The notes under the pieces were generated by a model. It saw nothing but the letters and a program-made list of their open reading frames with translations. It had not been told where the DNA came from and made no database searches. The position numbers and the translations under genes are program-made. Source: Chlorobium sp. (GTDB lineage: Bacteria > Bacteroidota > Chlorobiia > Chlorobiales > Chlorobiaceae). Taken from it: DNA of 64,000 nucleotides. Positions 56,734-64,000 of the stretch are shown piece by piece. The stretch lies in the NCBI GenBank assembly GCA_005862225.1, contig SZXV01000002.1, forward strand, positions 186,001-250,000, given 5' to 3'. Every line of letters starts with the position of its first letter. The stretch's first letter is position 1.

Positions 56734-58068
56734 CTAAAACTTGTAGGTCAGTGAGGTCTGTGTGCGTAATGCATCGCCTTCGGAAGCTCCCTTGTATTCA
56801 GTTTTCCAATCCGACAACTGAAGCCCGAGGATTAGGTTGGGTGTTAACTTGGTGATGACATTGCCGAAGATGGTCTGGTTCCGTGAGCGTGCAACGGCAG
56901 CGAGGTCGTTATCATTGGGGTTGTCGAGGCCAGCGCCGAGACTTAACGTGGTTGAGGGGTTTATGGTGTACCTGATGGCTCCCCATCCACCGTTTGAACG
57001 GATCTCTTTGGGGTCAGTGGGTACGGCACTGTTTACCCCCTGGCCGATTCCTCCATAGTAATCGTCAAGATTTGATCCGGTAAAGTATTCGCCTGCAAGG
57101 AGCATTTTTTCGCTGAGTGGCATTGAAAGCTCAAGGTTGCAGGACCACGAGTCAAGCGTTTTGTAACTTCCTGTGCCATTGGTGTCCCACTCCTCCTGCC
57201 CGTAATGGCCCGAGAGCCCAAGTGTTGCTGGCTGAGTCGCCACAAGGAGTGGAGTGGAAAGGGCTATGCGTCCCTGGATGGAAGGGATGGCGGCATCTTT
57301 GCCGGTGTCATTTTGAAGAGCGGCAGTTTGATTTGCGGTTCTCTCTCCAATCGTTCTTGATGCGGCTACAGCCAGTTCAAGACGGCTTTTTTCACCGGTT
57401 GCAAATCCCTTGGTGAGTCGTATCTGCGGGTGGCGTGAACCAATATTGCCTGCATCCCATATAAGTGCGGGGTCATCCACAAAGGGGATCAGCGAAGAGA
57501 CCAGATCCCAGGTCTGACCAGCGATAATGCTGAAATCAGAAGCAGGATAATAGGCTTTTATGTAGCCATGACGAAGGCGTGGTGCCTGGTTGTTTTCGGT
57601 TGAGATGCCGGTAAGAAAATCAAATTCGATATTGCCTGTCAATTTCATACTCTCCGTATCCGGACCACTGAGGTTCAGCCCGACTCTTGTGGCACCTGCC
57701 GTGAGATTCCATTCACCGTCATGTGTTCTGCCGTTTTCCGGTTGAGCCCATAGAGCAATATTACCGGGATATATTGTTCCTGTATCATAGGATGTGTCAA
57801 ACCTGACAAAACCGTAGAGCTGGACTTTGACGCCAGAACCGACCGATACCGGAAGGGAAGTTGACGGTTCAGCTTTTTTGATTGGTGCCGCTGTGTCAAC
57901 GGTTGCCGGAGCAGCAGGCCGGGTTTGTACCAACGCTTTCAGTTCAGCGAGCTCCTGCTCAAGACGATTGATACGCATCTCAACCGTTTCTGCGGCAAAG
58001 CAGGGAACTGCGGTGAAGAGGGTGCCTGCGAGCAGCAAGGCGTAACGGAATTTTCCCCTTTCGTTCAT
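56734..58068 (-). CDS. Outer-membrane porin (DcaP-like)
   Basis: 444 residues. The signal peptide ends at about residue 26 (P-C-F-A-A-E). A short coiled coil follows (M-R-I-N-R-L-E-Q-E-L-A-E-L-K at ~31-44), then a Pro/Ala linker, then a beta-barrel from ~85 starting V-K-V-Q-L-Y-G-F-V-R-F-D and ending with aromatic F. This layout matches trimeric DcaP-type porins that pass small anionic solutes. It has its own spacers on both sides and is probably monocistronic. Confidence 0.85.
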   Translation of the reverse strand: MNERGKFRYALLLAGTLFTAVPCFAAETVEMRINRLEQELAELKALVQTRPAAPATVDTAAPIKKAEPSTSLPVSVGSGVKVQLYGFVRFDTSYDTGTIYPGNIALWAQPENGRTHDGEWNLTAGATRVGLNLSGPDTESMKLTGNIEFDFLTGISTENNQAPRLRHGYIKAYYPASDFSIIAGQTWDLVSSLIPFVDDPALIWDAGNIGSRHPQIRLTKGFATGEKSRLELAVAASRTIGERTANQTAALQNDTGKDAAIPSIQGRIALSTPLLVATQPATLGLSGHYGQEEWDTNGTGSYKTLDSWSCNLELSMPLSEKMLLAGEYFTGSNLDDYYGGIGQGVNSAVPTDPKEIRSNGGWGAIRYTINPSTTLSLGAGLDNPNDNDLAAVARSRNQTIFGNVITKLTPNLILGLQLSDWKTEYKGASEGDALRTQTSLTYKF

Positions 58069-58183
58069 GAGGATTCTCCTTGGACGATGTTTTGGTTACA
58101 GGAGGCAGCGATTTCTGTATTAAAAGTAAATATAGACAGAGAGGGGGTAAATTCTTAGCTGATTTGTGAAGATTCCTCGTTTA

Positions 58184-59740
58184 TCAGAAGCTCCAGAAAT
58201 CCCGGTCAAGGTTGCGGTACTGAATGCCCTGGATAAGATGCTTCATGGCAATCTGTTCAGAATTGTCGAGGTCTGCTATGGTTCGGCTTACCTTGAGTAT
58301 CCGGTCGTGGGCCCTTGCCGAAAGGTTCATTCGGTTCATGGCATCCATGAGCTTTTGCGAGCACTCTCTGTCGAGACGGCAGAAGCTTTTGATCTGACGG
58401 GGACTCATCTGGGAGTTCGTAAAGATTTTTGGTGATGTCGTGGAAGCTAATCGCTCCTGCTGTATTTTTCTTGCAGCCATGACTCGCTGGCGAATCACTG
58501 CCGAGTTCTCGGCGGTTGATGAAGAAAAGAGGTCGGAATTTTCAACTTTTGGCACGTCAATATGAATATCGATGCGGTCAAGCAGCGGGCCTGATATTTT
58601 GGAGAGATAACGCTGAATCTGTTGGGGCGGGGCGGTCAGGTTTCCGTCCCGGTCTTTCAGTGCTCCTGCCGGACTCGGGTTCATGGCGGCAATCAGCATA
58701 AAGCCTGCCGGGTACTTTGTGGTCATGGAAATTCTTGAGACTGTAACCTCGCGCTCTTCCAGAGGCTGTCGGAGCACTTCAAGCGCATTGCGACTGAATT
58801 CCGGAAGCTCATCAAGAAAAAGAATGCCATTATGGGCAAGGCTGACCTCTCCGGGTTTGGCCGTTGTGCCCCCGCCAATCAGTGCGATGTTGCTTGTGGT
58901 ATGATGGGGGCTGCGGAAAGGCCTCGTCACCATGAGAGGCCGATCTTTTTCCAGCAGGTTTGCAACCGAATAGATTTTTGTGGTTTCGAGTGACTCTTCG
59001 AAGCCGAGAGGAGGAAGAATGCCCGGTAATCCTTTTGCCAGCATTGTTTTTCCGCTGCCGGGCGGGCCGATCATGATGACGTTATGCCCCCCGGCCGCCG
59101 CAATTTCAAGTGCTTTTTTTGCCGCACCCTGCCCCTTGATATCTGCAAAATCGACAGGGTATTCCTGTTCTCCCTTAAAAAGCTCCGCGACATTGATGGT
59201 TACTGGTATTGGCACACTCTTTCCGCCCATCAGGGCAACGGTCTCGTTCAGGGTTGCGACGCCGTATACCTCAATGCTTGAACATGACGCGGAGACTGCC
59301 ACGGCAGCCTCCGCCGCATTTTCCAACGGCACAATCAGTCGTTTTATTCCCGCTTTTCCTGCCATAATTGCGACAGGAAGGGCTCCGTTGATTCTCCTCA
59401 GTGAACCGTCAAGCGCAAGTTCACCCATGATGAGAGTCTCTTCAAACCGGTTGCTGATAAGATCAAGCGAACCAAGCAGCCCGATGGCAATCGGGAGGTC
59501 AAATGCAGTGCCCTCTTTTTTTATGTCTGCTGGCGCCAGGTTGACCGTAATTTTTTTCGGAGGGATAATAAATCCAGAATTTCTTATGGCCGTCAGAATT
59601 CTCTCCCGACTCTCCCTGATGGCATTGTCTGGAAGGCCCACAACGGTAAAAGAGGGTATACCAGCAGTCACGTTGATTTCAACAGTAACCTTCATGGCAT
59701 CAATGCCAATCAGTGCAGCGGCGTTGAGTGTTGAGAGCAT
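58184..59740 (-). CDS. comM: YifB/ComM family AAA+ ATPase (magnesium chelatase-like)
   Basis: 518 residues. An N-terminal Lon-like S5-fold domain (V-T-V-E-I-N-V-T-A-G-I-P-S-F-T-V-V-G-L-P) precedes the AAA+ module with Walker A G-P-P-G-S-G-K-T-M-L-A and Walker B L-F-L-D-E-L-P-E-F. A C-terminal Mg-chelatase-type domain ends the protein. ComM is a hexameric helicase that helps branch migration during natural transformation. It is not the BchI chelatase subunit, despite Pfam naming. Confidence 0.93.
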   Translation of the reverse strand: MLSTLNAAALIGIDAMKVTVEINVTAGIPSFTVVGLPDNAIRESRERILTAIRNSGFIIPPKKITVNLAPADIKKEGTAFDLPIAIGLLGSLDLISNRFEETLIMGELALDGSLRRINGALPVAIMAGKAGIKRLIVPLENAAEAAVAVSASCSSIEVYGVATLNETVALMGGKSVPIPVTINVAELFKGEQEYPVDFADIKGQGAAKKALEIAAAGGHNVIMIGPPGSGKTMLAKGLPGILPPLGFEESLETTKIYSVANLLEKDRPLMVTRPFRSPHHTTSNIALIGGGTTAKPGEVSLAHNGILFLDELPEFSRNALEVLRQPLEEREVTVSRISMTTKYPAGFMLIAAMNPSPAGALKDRDGNLTAPPQQIQRYLSKISGPLLDRIDIHIDVPKVENSDLFSSSTAENSAVIRQRVMAARKIQQERLASTTSPKIFTNSQMSPRQIKSFCRLDRECSQKLMDAMNRMNLSARAHDRILKVSRTIADLDNSEQIAMKHLIQGIQYRNLDRDFWSF

Positions 59741-59851
59741 GATGGATTAAATAGCTGATTTCGACATTTATACGCAAGGTAGATAAATATTGAAAATACG
59801 CAACTATTTCTTTTTTGCCATCAGGCGATAAACGTCATCGGTTACCCCTTG

Positions 59852-60321
59852 CTATCCCGTGGTGCGCAACCCTCCTGATATCGCGTTGACCGTCAGGAAA
59901 AGCTCAACCAGAAGCTTTTCGGCCTCCTCCTGTTTTCCCAAATGCTGAAGCTCTCTCCATTGCCTGAGCAGTTTTATTTGTTGCTGGTGCAGCATGTCAA
60001 GACCCTCCTGGCGAGGAGTAATAAATTTATTGACATTGAGACGCTGGGTTGCAAGGGGGTTGACTGATGCCAGGCTGGTGTCGGCATTGCTGATGATGTA
60101 GCGAAGCGGAGTCCTCTTCTGCCATATTATCGAAAAAACCTGAAGAGCCCTTTCTGTGTCGGGATATTGTTTATAGGCATGCTTGCATTCCCGGAAGGGA
60201 GGTGGTTAGCCAGTTGCCCTTCGCCAAGGTCACGGAGCATCTCCTGAAAGCACTGAAGAAGAAAGATGAAATCGCGTTCCGCTTTTTCAAAGTCGATAAT
60301 ACTGCTGGTGGTGGTGATCAT
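59852..60321 (-). pseudogene. ppc: Remnant of phosphoenolpyruvate carboxylase gene (both ends, middle deleted)
   Basis: From ATG 60321 about 40 codons match the PEPC N-terminus (I-D-F-E-K-A-E-R-D-F and L-L-Q-C-F-Q-E-M-L-R-D-L-G-E). At about 60200 the similarity moves to another frame and reads as the PEPC C-terminus: F-S-I-I-W-Q-K-R-T-P-L-R-Y-I-I-S-N, N-K-F-I-T-P-R-Q-E-G-L and the closing G-G-L-R-T-T-G before TAG 59854. The several hundred residues in between, with the catalytic His and Arg, are missing. A normal ppc is ~900 codons, so this is an internal deletion. It lies divergently upstream of pscC. Confidence 0.75.
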
Positions 60322-60540
60322 GAGATCAAATGATTAAAATGACTGTCCTGAATTTTGCGAAGTATTCGAAAAAAACAAATGAGTTACAAATGATCTTTTT
60401 TTCTGGATTTTACCGTTTTAGGCGAGTCAGATTTTTTTACAACAGCTTTTTTAAGCTTTCTGTTTGTCGGCTTTACAATTTATGCTTATCTTTCCCTATA
60501 ATTTTTGGGTAAGCCACTAACACCTAATTCATTACCTGAC

Positions 60541-61182
60541 ATGGACAACAAATCAAATGGTAAGCTTCTTGCGTTAGCTGGAGGCGCGGCTGTCTTAATG
60601 GGGTCATTGTTTTTCGGGTTGTCATTTTTAACCGGGTATAAGGTACCCGCCGAGAATATCTCCTTGTTTTTAACACCTTTACGTTCATTTGCCGGGTGGA
60701 TTGCCCTTATTCTTTTTGCTTCGCTCACTATTATGGGGCTTGGCAAAATGTCCGCCAGAATCAGTACCAAATGGTTTTTAAGTTTTCCACTCAGCATTAT
60801 CGCCATTGTTGCGGTCATGTTTGCCTCGCTCTGGTTCAGACCATCAGGTTTATTGATGTCAACCACAGGCAGAACGACAACCATGGACGGAAAGTACATT
60901 CGTTCGGTTAGCGAATTGAAAGCCTATCTCGAAAAGCCGGTCTTATCGGCAAATGTTCCTGTAGCGCCTCCGGGCTATGACTTTAATGCCGCCAAGGCTC
61001 TTTGGGTTGCAAAGTGCAACGTCTGCCATACCCAGGCTTCAACGATGGATGCTTTCAAAACCAAGTACAAGAAAACAGGAAAAGTTGATGTGATTGTTAA
61101 TCGTATGCAGGCAACTCCCGGATCCGGGATCACTGTTGACGATGCTAAAGCTATCATGATGTATATGAACGAGAAGCTTTGA
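60541..61182 (+). CDS. pscC: Photosynthetic reaction centre cytochrome c (PscC, cytochrome c-551/cz)
   Basis: 213 residues. Three hydrophobic segments (~8-32, 47-68, 79-99) anchor the protein; the C-terminal domain carries one haem site C-N-V-C-H at 159-163 and a likely axial Met at 189 (R-M-Q-A-T-P-G-S-G). PscC donates electrons to P840 of the green sulfur bacterial homodimeric reaction centre, receiving them from the menaquinol:cytochrome c oxidoreductase or soluble cytochrome. This gene fixes the lineage. The frame opens at 60505, but ATG 60541 gives the known length. Confidence 0.93.
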   Translation: MDNKSNGKLLALAGGAAVLMGSLFFGLSFLTGYKVPAENISLFLTPLRSFAGWIALILFASLTIMGLGKMSARISTKWFLSFPLSIIAIVAVMFASLWFRPSGLLMSTTGRTTTMDGKYIRSVSELKAYLEKPVLSANVPVAPPGYDFNAAKALWVAKCNVCHTQASTMDAFKTKYKKTGKVDVIVNRMQATPGSGITVDDAKAIMMYMNEKL

Positions 61183-61209
61183 CCTCATCAATTTTCGGAT
61201 CAGTCTAAC

Positions 61210-61244
61210 AAAAAAGCCTCAGGGTTCTCCTCTGGGGCTTTTTT
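61210..61244. terminator. Bidirectional intrinsic terminator between pscC and queF
   Basis: A 13-pair stem with one G-T wobble (AAAAAAGCCTCAG ... CTGGGGCTTTTTT) lies 27 bases after the pscC stop and 28 bases past the queF stop, with A and T runs on both ends. Confidence 0.88.
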
Positions 61245-61271
61245 ATTACAGAGTTGTTTAAAAGCTAGCGT

Positions 61272-61622
61272 TCAACTGTTTGCGCGATAGTTGACAGTGA
61301 CAGTTTCTGTTATTCCTCCCCTTGCTTTCCATTCCGTGATGACAGAAAGTGATCTTGGCTTCAGAAGGGCAACAAGATCATCAAGAATTCTGTTGGTGAT
61401 GTTCTCGTAAAAAATACCCGCATTCCGGAACTCAAGAAAATAGTACTTCAGCGATTTCAGCTCTATGCAGCTTTTATCAGGAACGTAGCGTATGATAATG
61501 GTGCCAAAATCCGGAAGTCCGGTTATGGGGCAGACTGACGTAAACTCGGGATTGACAATCTCAATGGTGTAGTCCCGGTCAGGGTAGGTATTATCGAAAA
61601 GTTCAAGAATCTCTTTTTTCAT
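61272..61622 (-). CDS. queF: NADPH-dependent 7-cyano-7-deazaguanine reductase
   Basis: 116 residues, the short YkvM-type QueF. It reduces preQ0 to preQ1 in queuosine synthesis. The catalytic Cys is in E-F-T-S-V-C-P-I-T-G-L-P-D and the substrate-binding E-L-K-S-L-K-Y-Y follows. It is convergent with pscC. Confidence 0.95.
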   Translation of the reverse strand: MKKEILELFDNTYPDRDYTIEIVNPEFTSVCPITGLPDFGTIIIRYVPDKSCIELKSLKYYFLEFRNAGIFYENITNRILDDLVALLKPRSLSVITEWKARGGITETVTVNYRANS

Positions 61623-61768
61623 CGTGCGTCAGAGTTGGTTGATTATTTTTTTTCTGCTTTTGGATATTTCCAGTCCAGAACACTCTTTTCGATGCAAAAT
61701 AGAAATCCATGGCGATTTTTCGGTAACTTCTCATGATTTTTATTGCTGTTTATCGAAGTAACCTCTTG

Positions 61769-62473
61769 ATGATTATGGCTTCATTTTCCGGGAAGGAAAA
61801 TTCTGAACTTGAGCAGCTTTATCTGGAATTGGCTGCTGAGTATGATCTTTCCGAAACTACCTATACCTTTGGCGGGCATACGTTCCGTTTTTTGAGTGTG
61901 CTCGACAGTTATGCCCTTCTTGACCGCATTTCTCCCGAAGAGTTCATCAAGGACGAGCAGATGCCGTATTGGGCGGAAATATGGCCTTCATCAGTAGCCC
62001 TCGCTTCATTTCTTGCGGATGAACTTCAGCTTGAAGGGTTGCGTGTGATTGAAATTGGCGCAGGGGTCGGTATGGCCTCGGTTGTTGCTGCCCGTGAAGG
62101 CGCCAGTGTTCTGGCGACAGATTATTCTCTTGAAGCGCTTCGTTTTGCACGATACAATGGAATGAAAAATGGTGTCAATCTTGCTTATGAGCGGCTCGAC
62201 TGGCGGATGGTGCAATGCAGCGAACAGTTCGATCTTTTGCTTGCCGCCGATGTGCTTTATGAAAGGGTGAACCTGCTTCCTATTGTTACCGCAATTGATA
62301 AACTGCTTAAACCGGGAGGCGCAGCGTACATTGCGGACCCTCGAAGGAGAATGGCGGAACAATTTCTTGAATTAGCCGCAGAAAATAATTTTTCAATAAC
62401 CTCTTTTCCGGGGAAGTATTCCAGCGGCACGATGCCAGTGACGGTGAATATCTATCAAATGAAAAGAGCATGA
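61769..62473 (+). CDS. SAM-dependent methyltransferase (methyltransferase 16-like)
   Basis: 234 residues. Motif I V-I-E-I-G-A-G-V-G-M-A-S lies at about 105, preceded by Y-W-A-E-I-W-P-S-S, as in the ETFB-lysine/protein-lysine methyltransferase group. A D-L-L-L-A-A-D-V-L-Y motif follows, as in that family. The substrate, likely a protein, is unknown. I prefer ATG 61769; ATG 61733 upstream and 61775 downstream are possible. The stop overlaps the next gene by 4 bases. Confidence 0.88.
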   Translation: MIMASFSGKENSELEQLYLELAAEYDLSETTYTFGGHTFRFLSVLDSYALLDRISPEEFIKDEQMPYWAEIWPSSVALASFLADELQLEGLRVIEIGAGVGMASVVAAREGASVLATDYSLEALRFARYNGMKNGVNLAYERLDWRMVQCSEQFDLLLAADVLYERVNLLPIVTAIDKLLKPGGAAYIADPRRRMAEQFLELAAENNFSITSFPGKYSSGTMPVTVNIYQMKRA

Positions 62474-63327
62474 AAGAAAAGAAAAAACAGCTCTCTCAGC
62501 GCTGGCGGTATGATGGCGGTCATGGAGCACTTGTCTGGCAAATGATGTTTACCGAACATGGTGACCTGATCGGTCAAAAGCGCTTCGCGTCCAACAGGCA
62601 AACGCTGTATTTTTGTATCGAACCCGAAACAGGGAAGGTGTTGTGTGATAATTATCTCTTGATGGATCATGCTCTTCCTGCTGGGGACGGATGGTTTACC
62701 GGGCTTGAGACAACCTGGAAAGATTTTGCTTATTGTTACGCCTGCCTGCCATTGAGCCCGGAACACAAGGGAGTGTGGGCGATCGATTTCAGAACTGGAA
62801 AAGTGGTCTGGTCACGTTCTGATATTGGTTTTGTTGCAAACCTCAATGACAAGTTTCTTGTCTCCCGCTCTTCAGTCTTTGGCGGGTTTCCCGAAAGGAC
62901 TTTTCTGTTCGTTGACCCGTTAACGGGCAGCACCATCAGCCAACATGCTCTTGACAGCGCTCAGGTCAATGCCTTGAGGCAAGAAGCTGTTCCGGAGGAG
63001 ATTCGGCAAAAGGTTATTCTGCCCTGTATTCTCAATGAAGAGATGGCCGAGATACCTTTAGTCATAAAGAATATGGGGTTCAATACCCCAGCACTTTGCG
63101 AATATATTCTTCAAGAAACACTGACCGTCGTTGCGCTTCACGAAAAGACAAAACTGACCGGGTTATGGCGATCGTCACTGAAGGTGTGGAGTATGGATTG
63201 TTTGGTCTATGCCGATAGTATGGAAGAGTGTGCCGAGAAGCCGTGCCTGAATAATTTTCTGATTCGTGGCGATAATTTGTATTACCTTAAAGAGAAAGGG
63301 GAAATTGTCTGTGTCGTGCTCTCATGA
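62470..63327 (+). CDS. Conserved protein of unknown function (possibly DUF4905)
   Basis: 285 residues, soluble, no signal peptide. Repeated blades such as [20 protein letters not shown] and [11 protein letters not shown] look like PQQ-type beta-propeller strands. I associate it only loosely with DUF4905. It is coupled at both ends: ATGA overlaps with the methyltransferase before it and the recombinase after it, so the three genes form one transcript. Confidence 0.8.
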   Translation: MKEKKKQLSQRWRYDGGHGALVWQMMFTEHGDLIGQKRFASNRQTLYFCIEPETGKVLCDNYLLMDHALPAGDGWFTGLETTWKDFAYCYACLPLSPEHKGVWAIDFRTGKVVWSRSDIGFVANLNDKFLVSRSSVFGGFPERTFLFVDPLTGSTISQHALDSAQVNALRQEAVPEEIRQKVILPCILNEEMAEIPLVIKNMGFNTPALCEYILQETLTVVALHEKTKLTGLWRSSLKVWSMDCLVYADSMEECAEKPCLNNFLIRGDNLYYLKEKGEIVCVVLS

Positions 63328-64000
63328 AAGATTCTTCACTCTCTTCATTACCTGCCATTGTTCGGGAGAGCTCTCTTCCGGTGGGGGAGTTTCTCAGCAA
63401 ACTCAGCAGCCGCAAAAATTTGTCGCCGCATACGATTATCGCATACAGAACTGACCTGGTCCAGTTTTTCTGTTTTCTGCCTCAGCAGCTCGGGCTTGCC
63501 GATTTAACCAGTTTTCATCCCGAGCAGATAACAATGCTTGACGTGCGCCTGTTTATGGGAGCCTTGATTCAGCGAGGTATTCAGCCCCGGTCAATTGCCA
63601 GAAAACTTGCCGCGCTGAAAAGCTTTTTCCGATACATGCAGGAGACAGGGTATATAAAAGCCTCCGTATTCTCCACAATCGTTACACCAAAGTATCCACA
63701 CAGAGTGCCCGGTTTTTTGACTGAACAGCAGACGGAGAAGCTTTTCAACGAGCAGCTTCCTGCTCTTTCGCCACAAGTTCGTGCGCCGGAAAAAGTACCC
63801 CTCGATGAATCTTTTGTTCTTGAACGGGATCGCAGTATTCTTGAACTTCTCTATGGCAGCGGGCTTCGTCTTTCAGAACTGACAGGACTGACAACGGAAA
63901 ATCTCAATCTTGAAGGCGGCTATGTTAAATTGACAGGAAAGGGCAGGAAGCAGAGAATTGTTCCTGTCGGAGAGCCGACTATCGTGGCGCTTAAAAAATA
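63324..64000 (+). CDS. Tyrosine recombinase XerC/XerD, 5' part
   Basis: The first 225 codons; the gene runs off the window. An N-terminal SAM-like core-binding domain ([15 protein letters not shown] near 36) precedes the catalytic domain with the first active-site Arg in [10 protein letters not shown] and the K-G-R-K-Q-R-I-V-P strand turn. Xer proteins resolve chromosome dimers at dif. The position in a housekeeping operon argues for a chromosomal Xer rather than a phage integrase. XerC and XerD cannot be separated here. Confidence 0.9.
   Translation, partial: MKDSSLSSLPAIVRESSLPVGEFLSKLSSRKNLSPHTIIAYRTDLVQFFCFLPQQLGLADLTSFHPEQITMLDVRLFMGALIQRGIQPRSIARKLAALKSFFRYMQETGYIKASVFSTIVTPKYPHRVPGFLTEQQTEKLFNEQLPALSPQVRAPEKVPLDESFVLERDRSILELLYGSGLRLSELTGLTTENLNLEGGYVKLTGKGRKQRIVPVGEPTIVALKK

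Noticed and set aside
58184-59740. Magnesium chelatase subunit for bacteriochlorophyll synthesis
   Set aside because: The N-terminal Lon-like domain and overall layout are those of YifB/ComM, not BchI.
1-64000. tRNA, rRNA, CRISPR arrays and insertion sequences
   Set aside because: I read the spacers for T-loop motifs, regularly spaced repeats and transposase frames and found none; a dedicated search would be more reliable.

Overview
The window comes from a green sulfur bacterium (Chlorobi, Chlorobium/Pelodictyon-like). The best evidence is pscC at 60541-61182, the membrane-anchored cytochrome c of the homodimeric type I reaction centre, found only in that group. A fused lpxC/fabZ, a carB split into halves, pyruvate phosphate dikinase and several Chlorobi/Bacteroidetes-type conserved proteins agree. 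Almost everything is ordinary chromosomal housekeeping with short spacers; there is no transposase, CRISPR array, rRNA or tRNA that I could find.

Layout. 1-5600: the recQ 3' end, a DUF218 protein, a specialised NusG paralogue, an MFS carrier, a DUF2127 membrane protein and a multicopper oxidase. 5840-16968: uvrA, a 53-residue four-cysteine protein that resembles a miniature HiPIP, ppdK, an orphan nucleoside-type ABC permease, an isochorismatase-fold hydrolase, lpxK with a DUF374 acyltransferase, and purD. 16970-29512: a JAMM metallopeptidase, the N-terminal half of carB, trpC, rpe, an Omp85 protein, DUF2795, an M23 peptidase, polA, pheA, yebC, ruvC and a phosphatidyltransferase. 29806-37601: lpxC/fabZ, an inositol monophosphatase, tspO, acs and leuS. 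37602-49690: an accessory island. 49691-64000: pnp, panC, rsmI, an oligopeptide-type ABC ATPase, sppA, a porin, comM/yifB, a ppc remnant, pscC, queF, a methyltransferase, a conserved protein and the 5' part of a xerC/xerD-type recombinase.

The accessory island between leuS and pnp is the most interesting part. A single minus-strand operon encodes a type I restriction-modification system with two different methyltransferase subunits (one NPPF, one NPPY), one HsdS and HsdR. Such two-M systems are known to make m6A on one strand and m4C on the other. Between hsdS and hsdR sits an AT-rich two-gene cassette: a PIN-GNAT-ASCH/EVE-like fusion and an ASCH-P-loop kinase fusion. They are translationally coupled to each other and to hsdR. 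By analogy with PrrC, the anticodon nuclease carried inside a type I hsd locus, I infer an RNA-targeting back-up immunity module. The island is flanked by decayed genes: yjbQ with an in-frame TGA, a ribbon-helix-helix antitoxin remnant, and a Fic protein cut to its first ~45 codons behind a perfect 14-bp inverted repeat.

Elsewhere the chromosome shows further decay (a ppc remnant just upstream of pscC) and at least two kinds of degenerate dispersed hairpin repeat.
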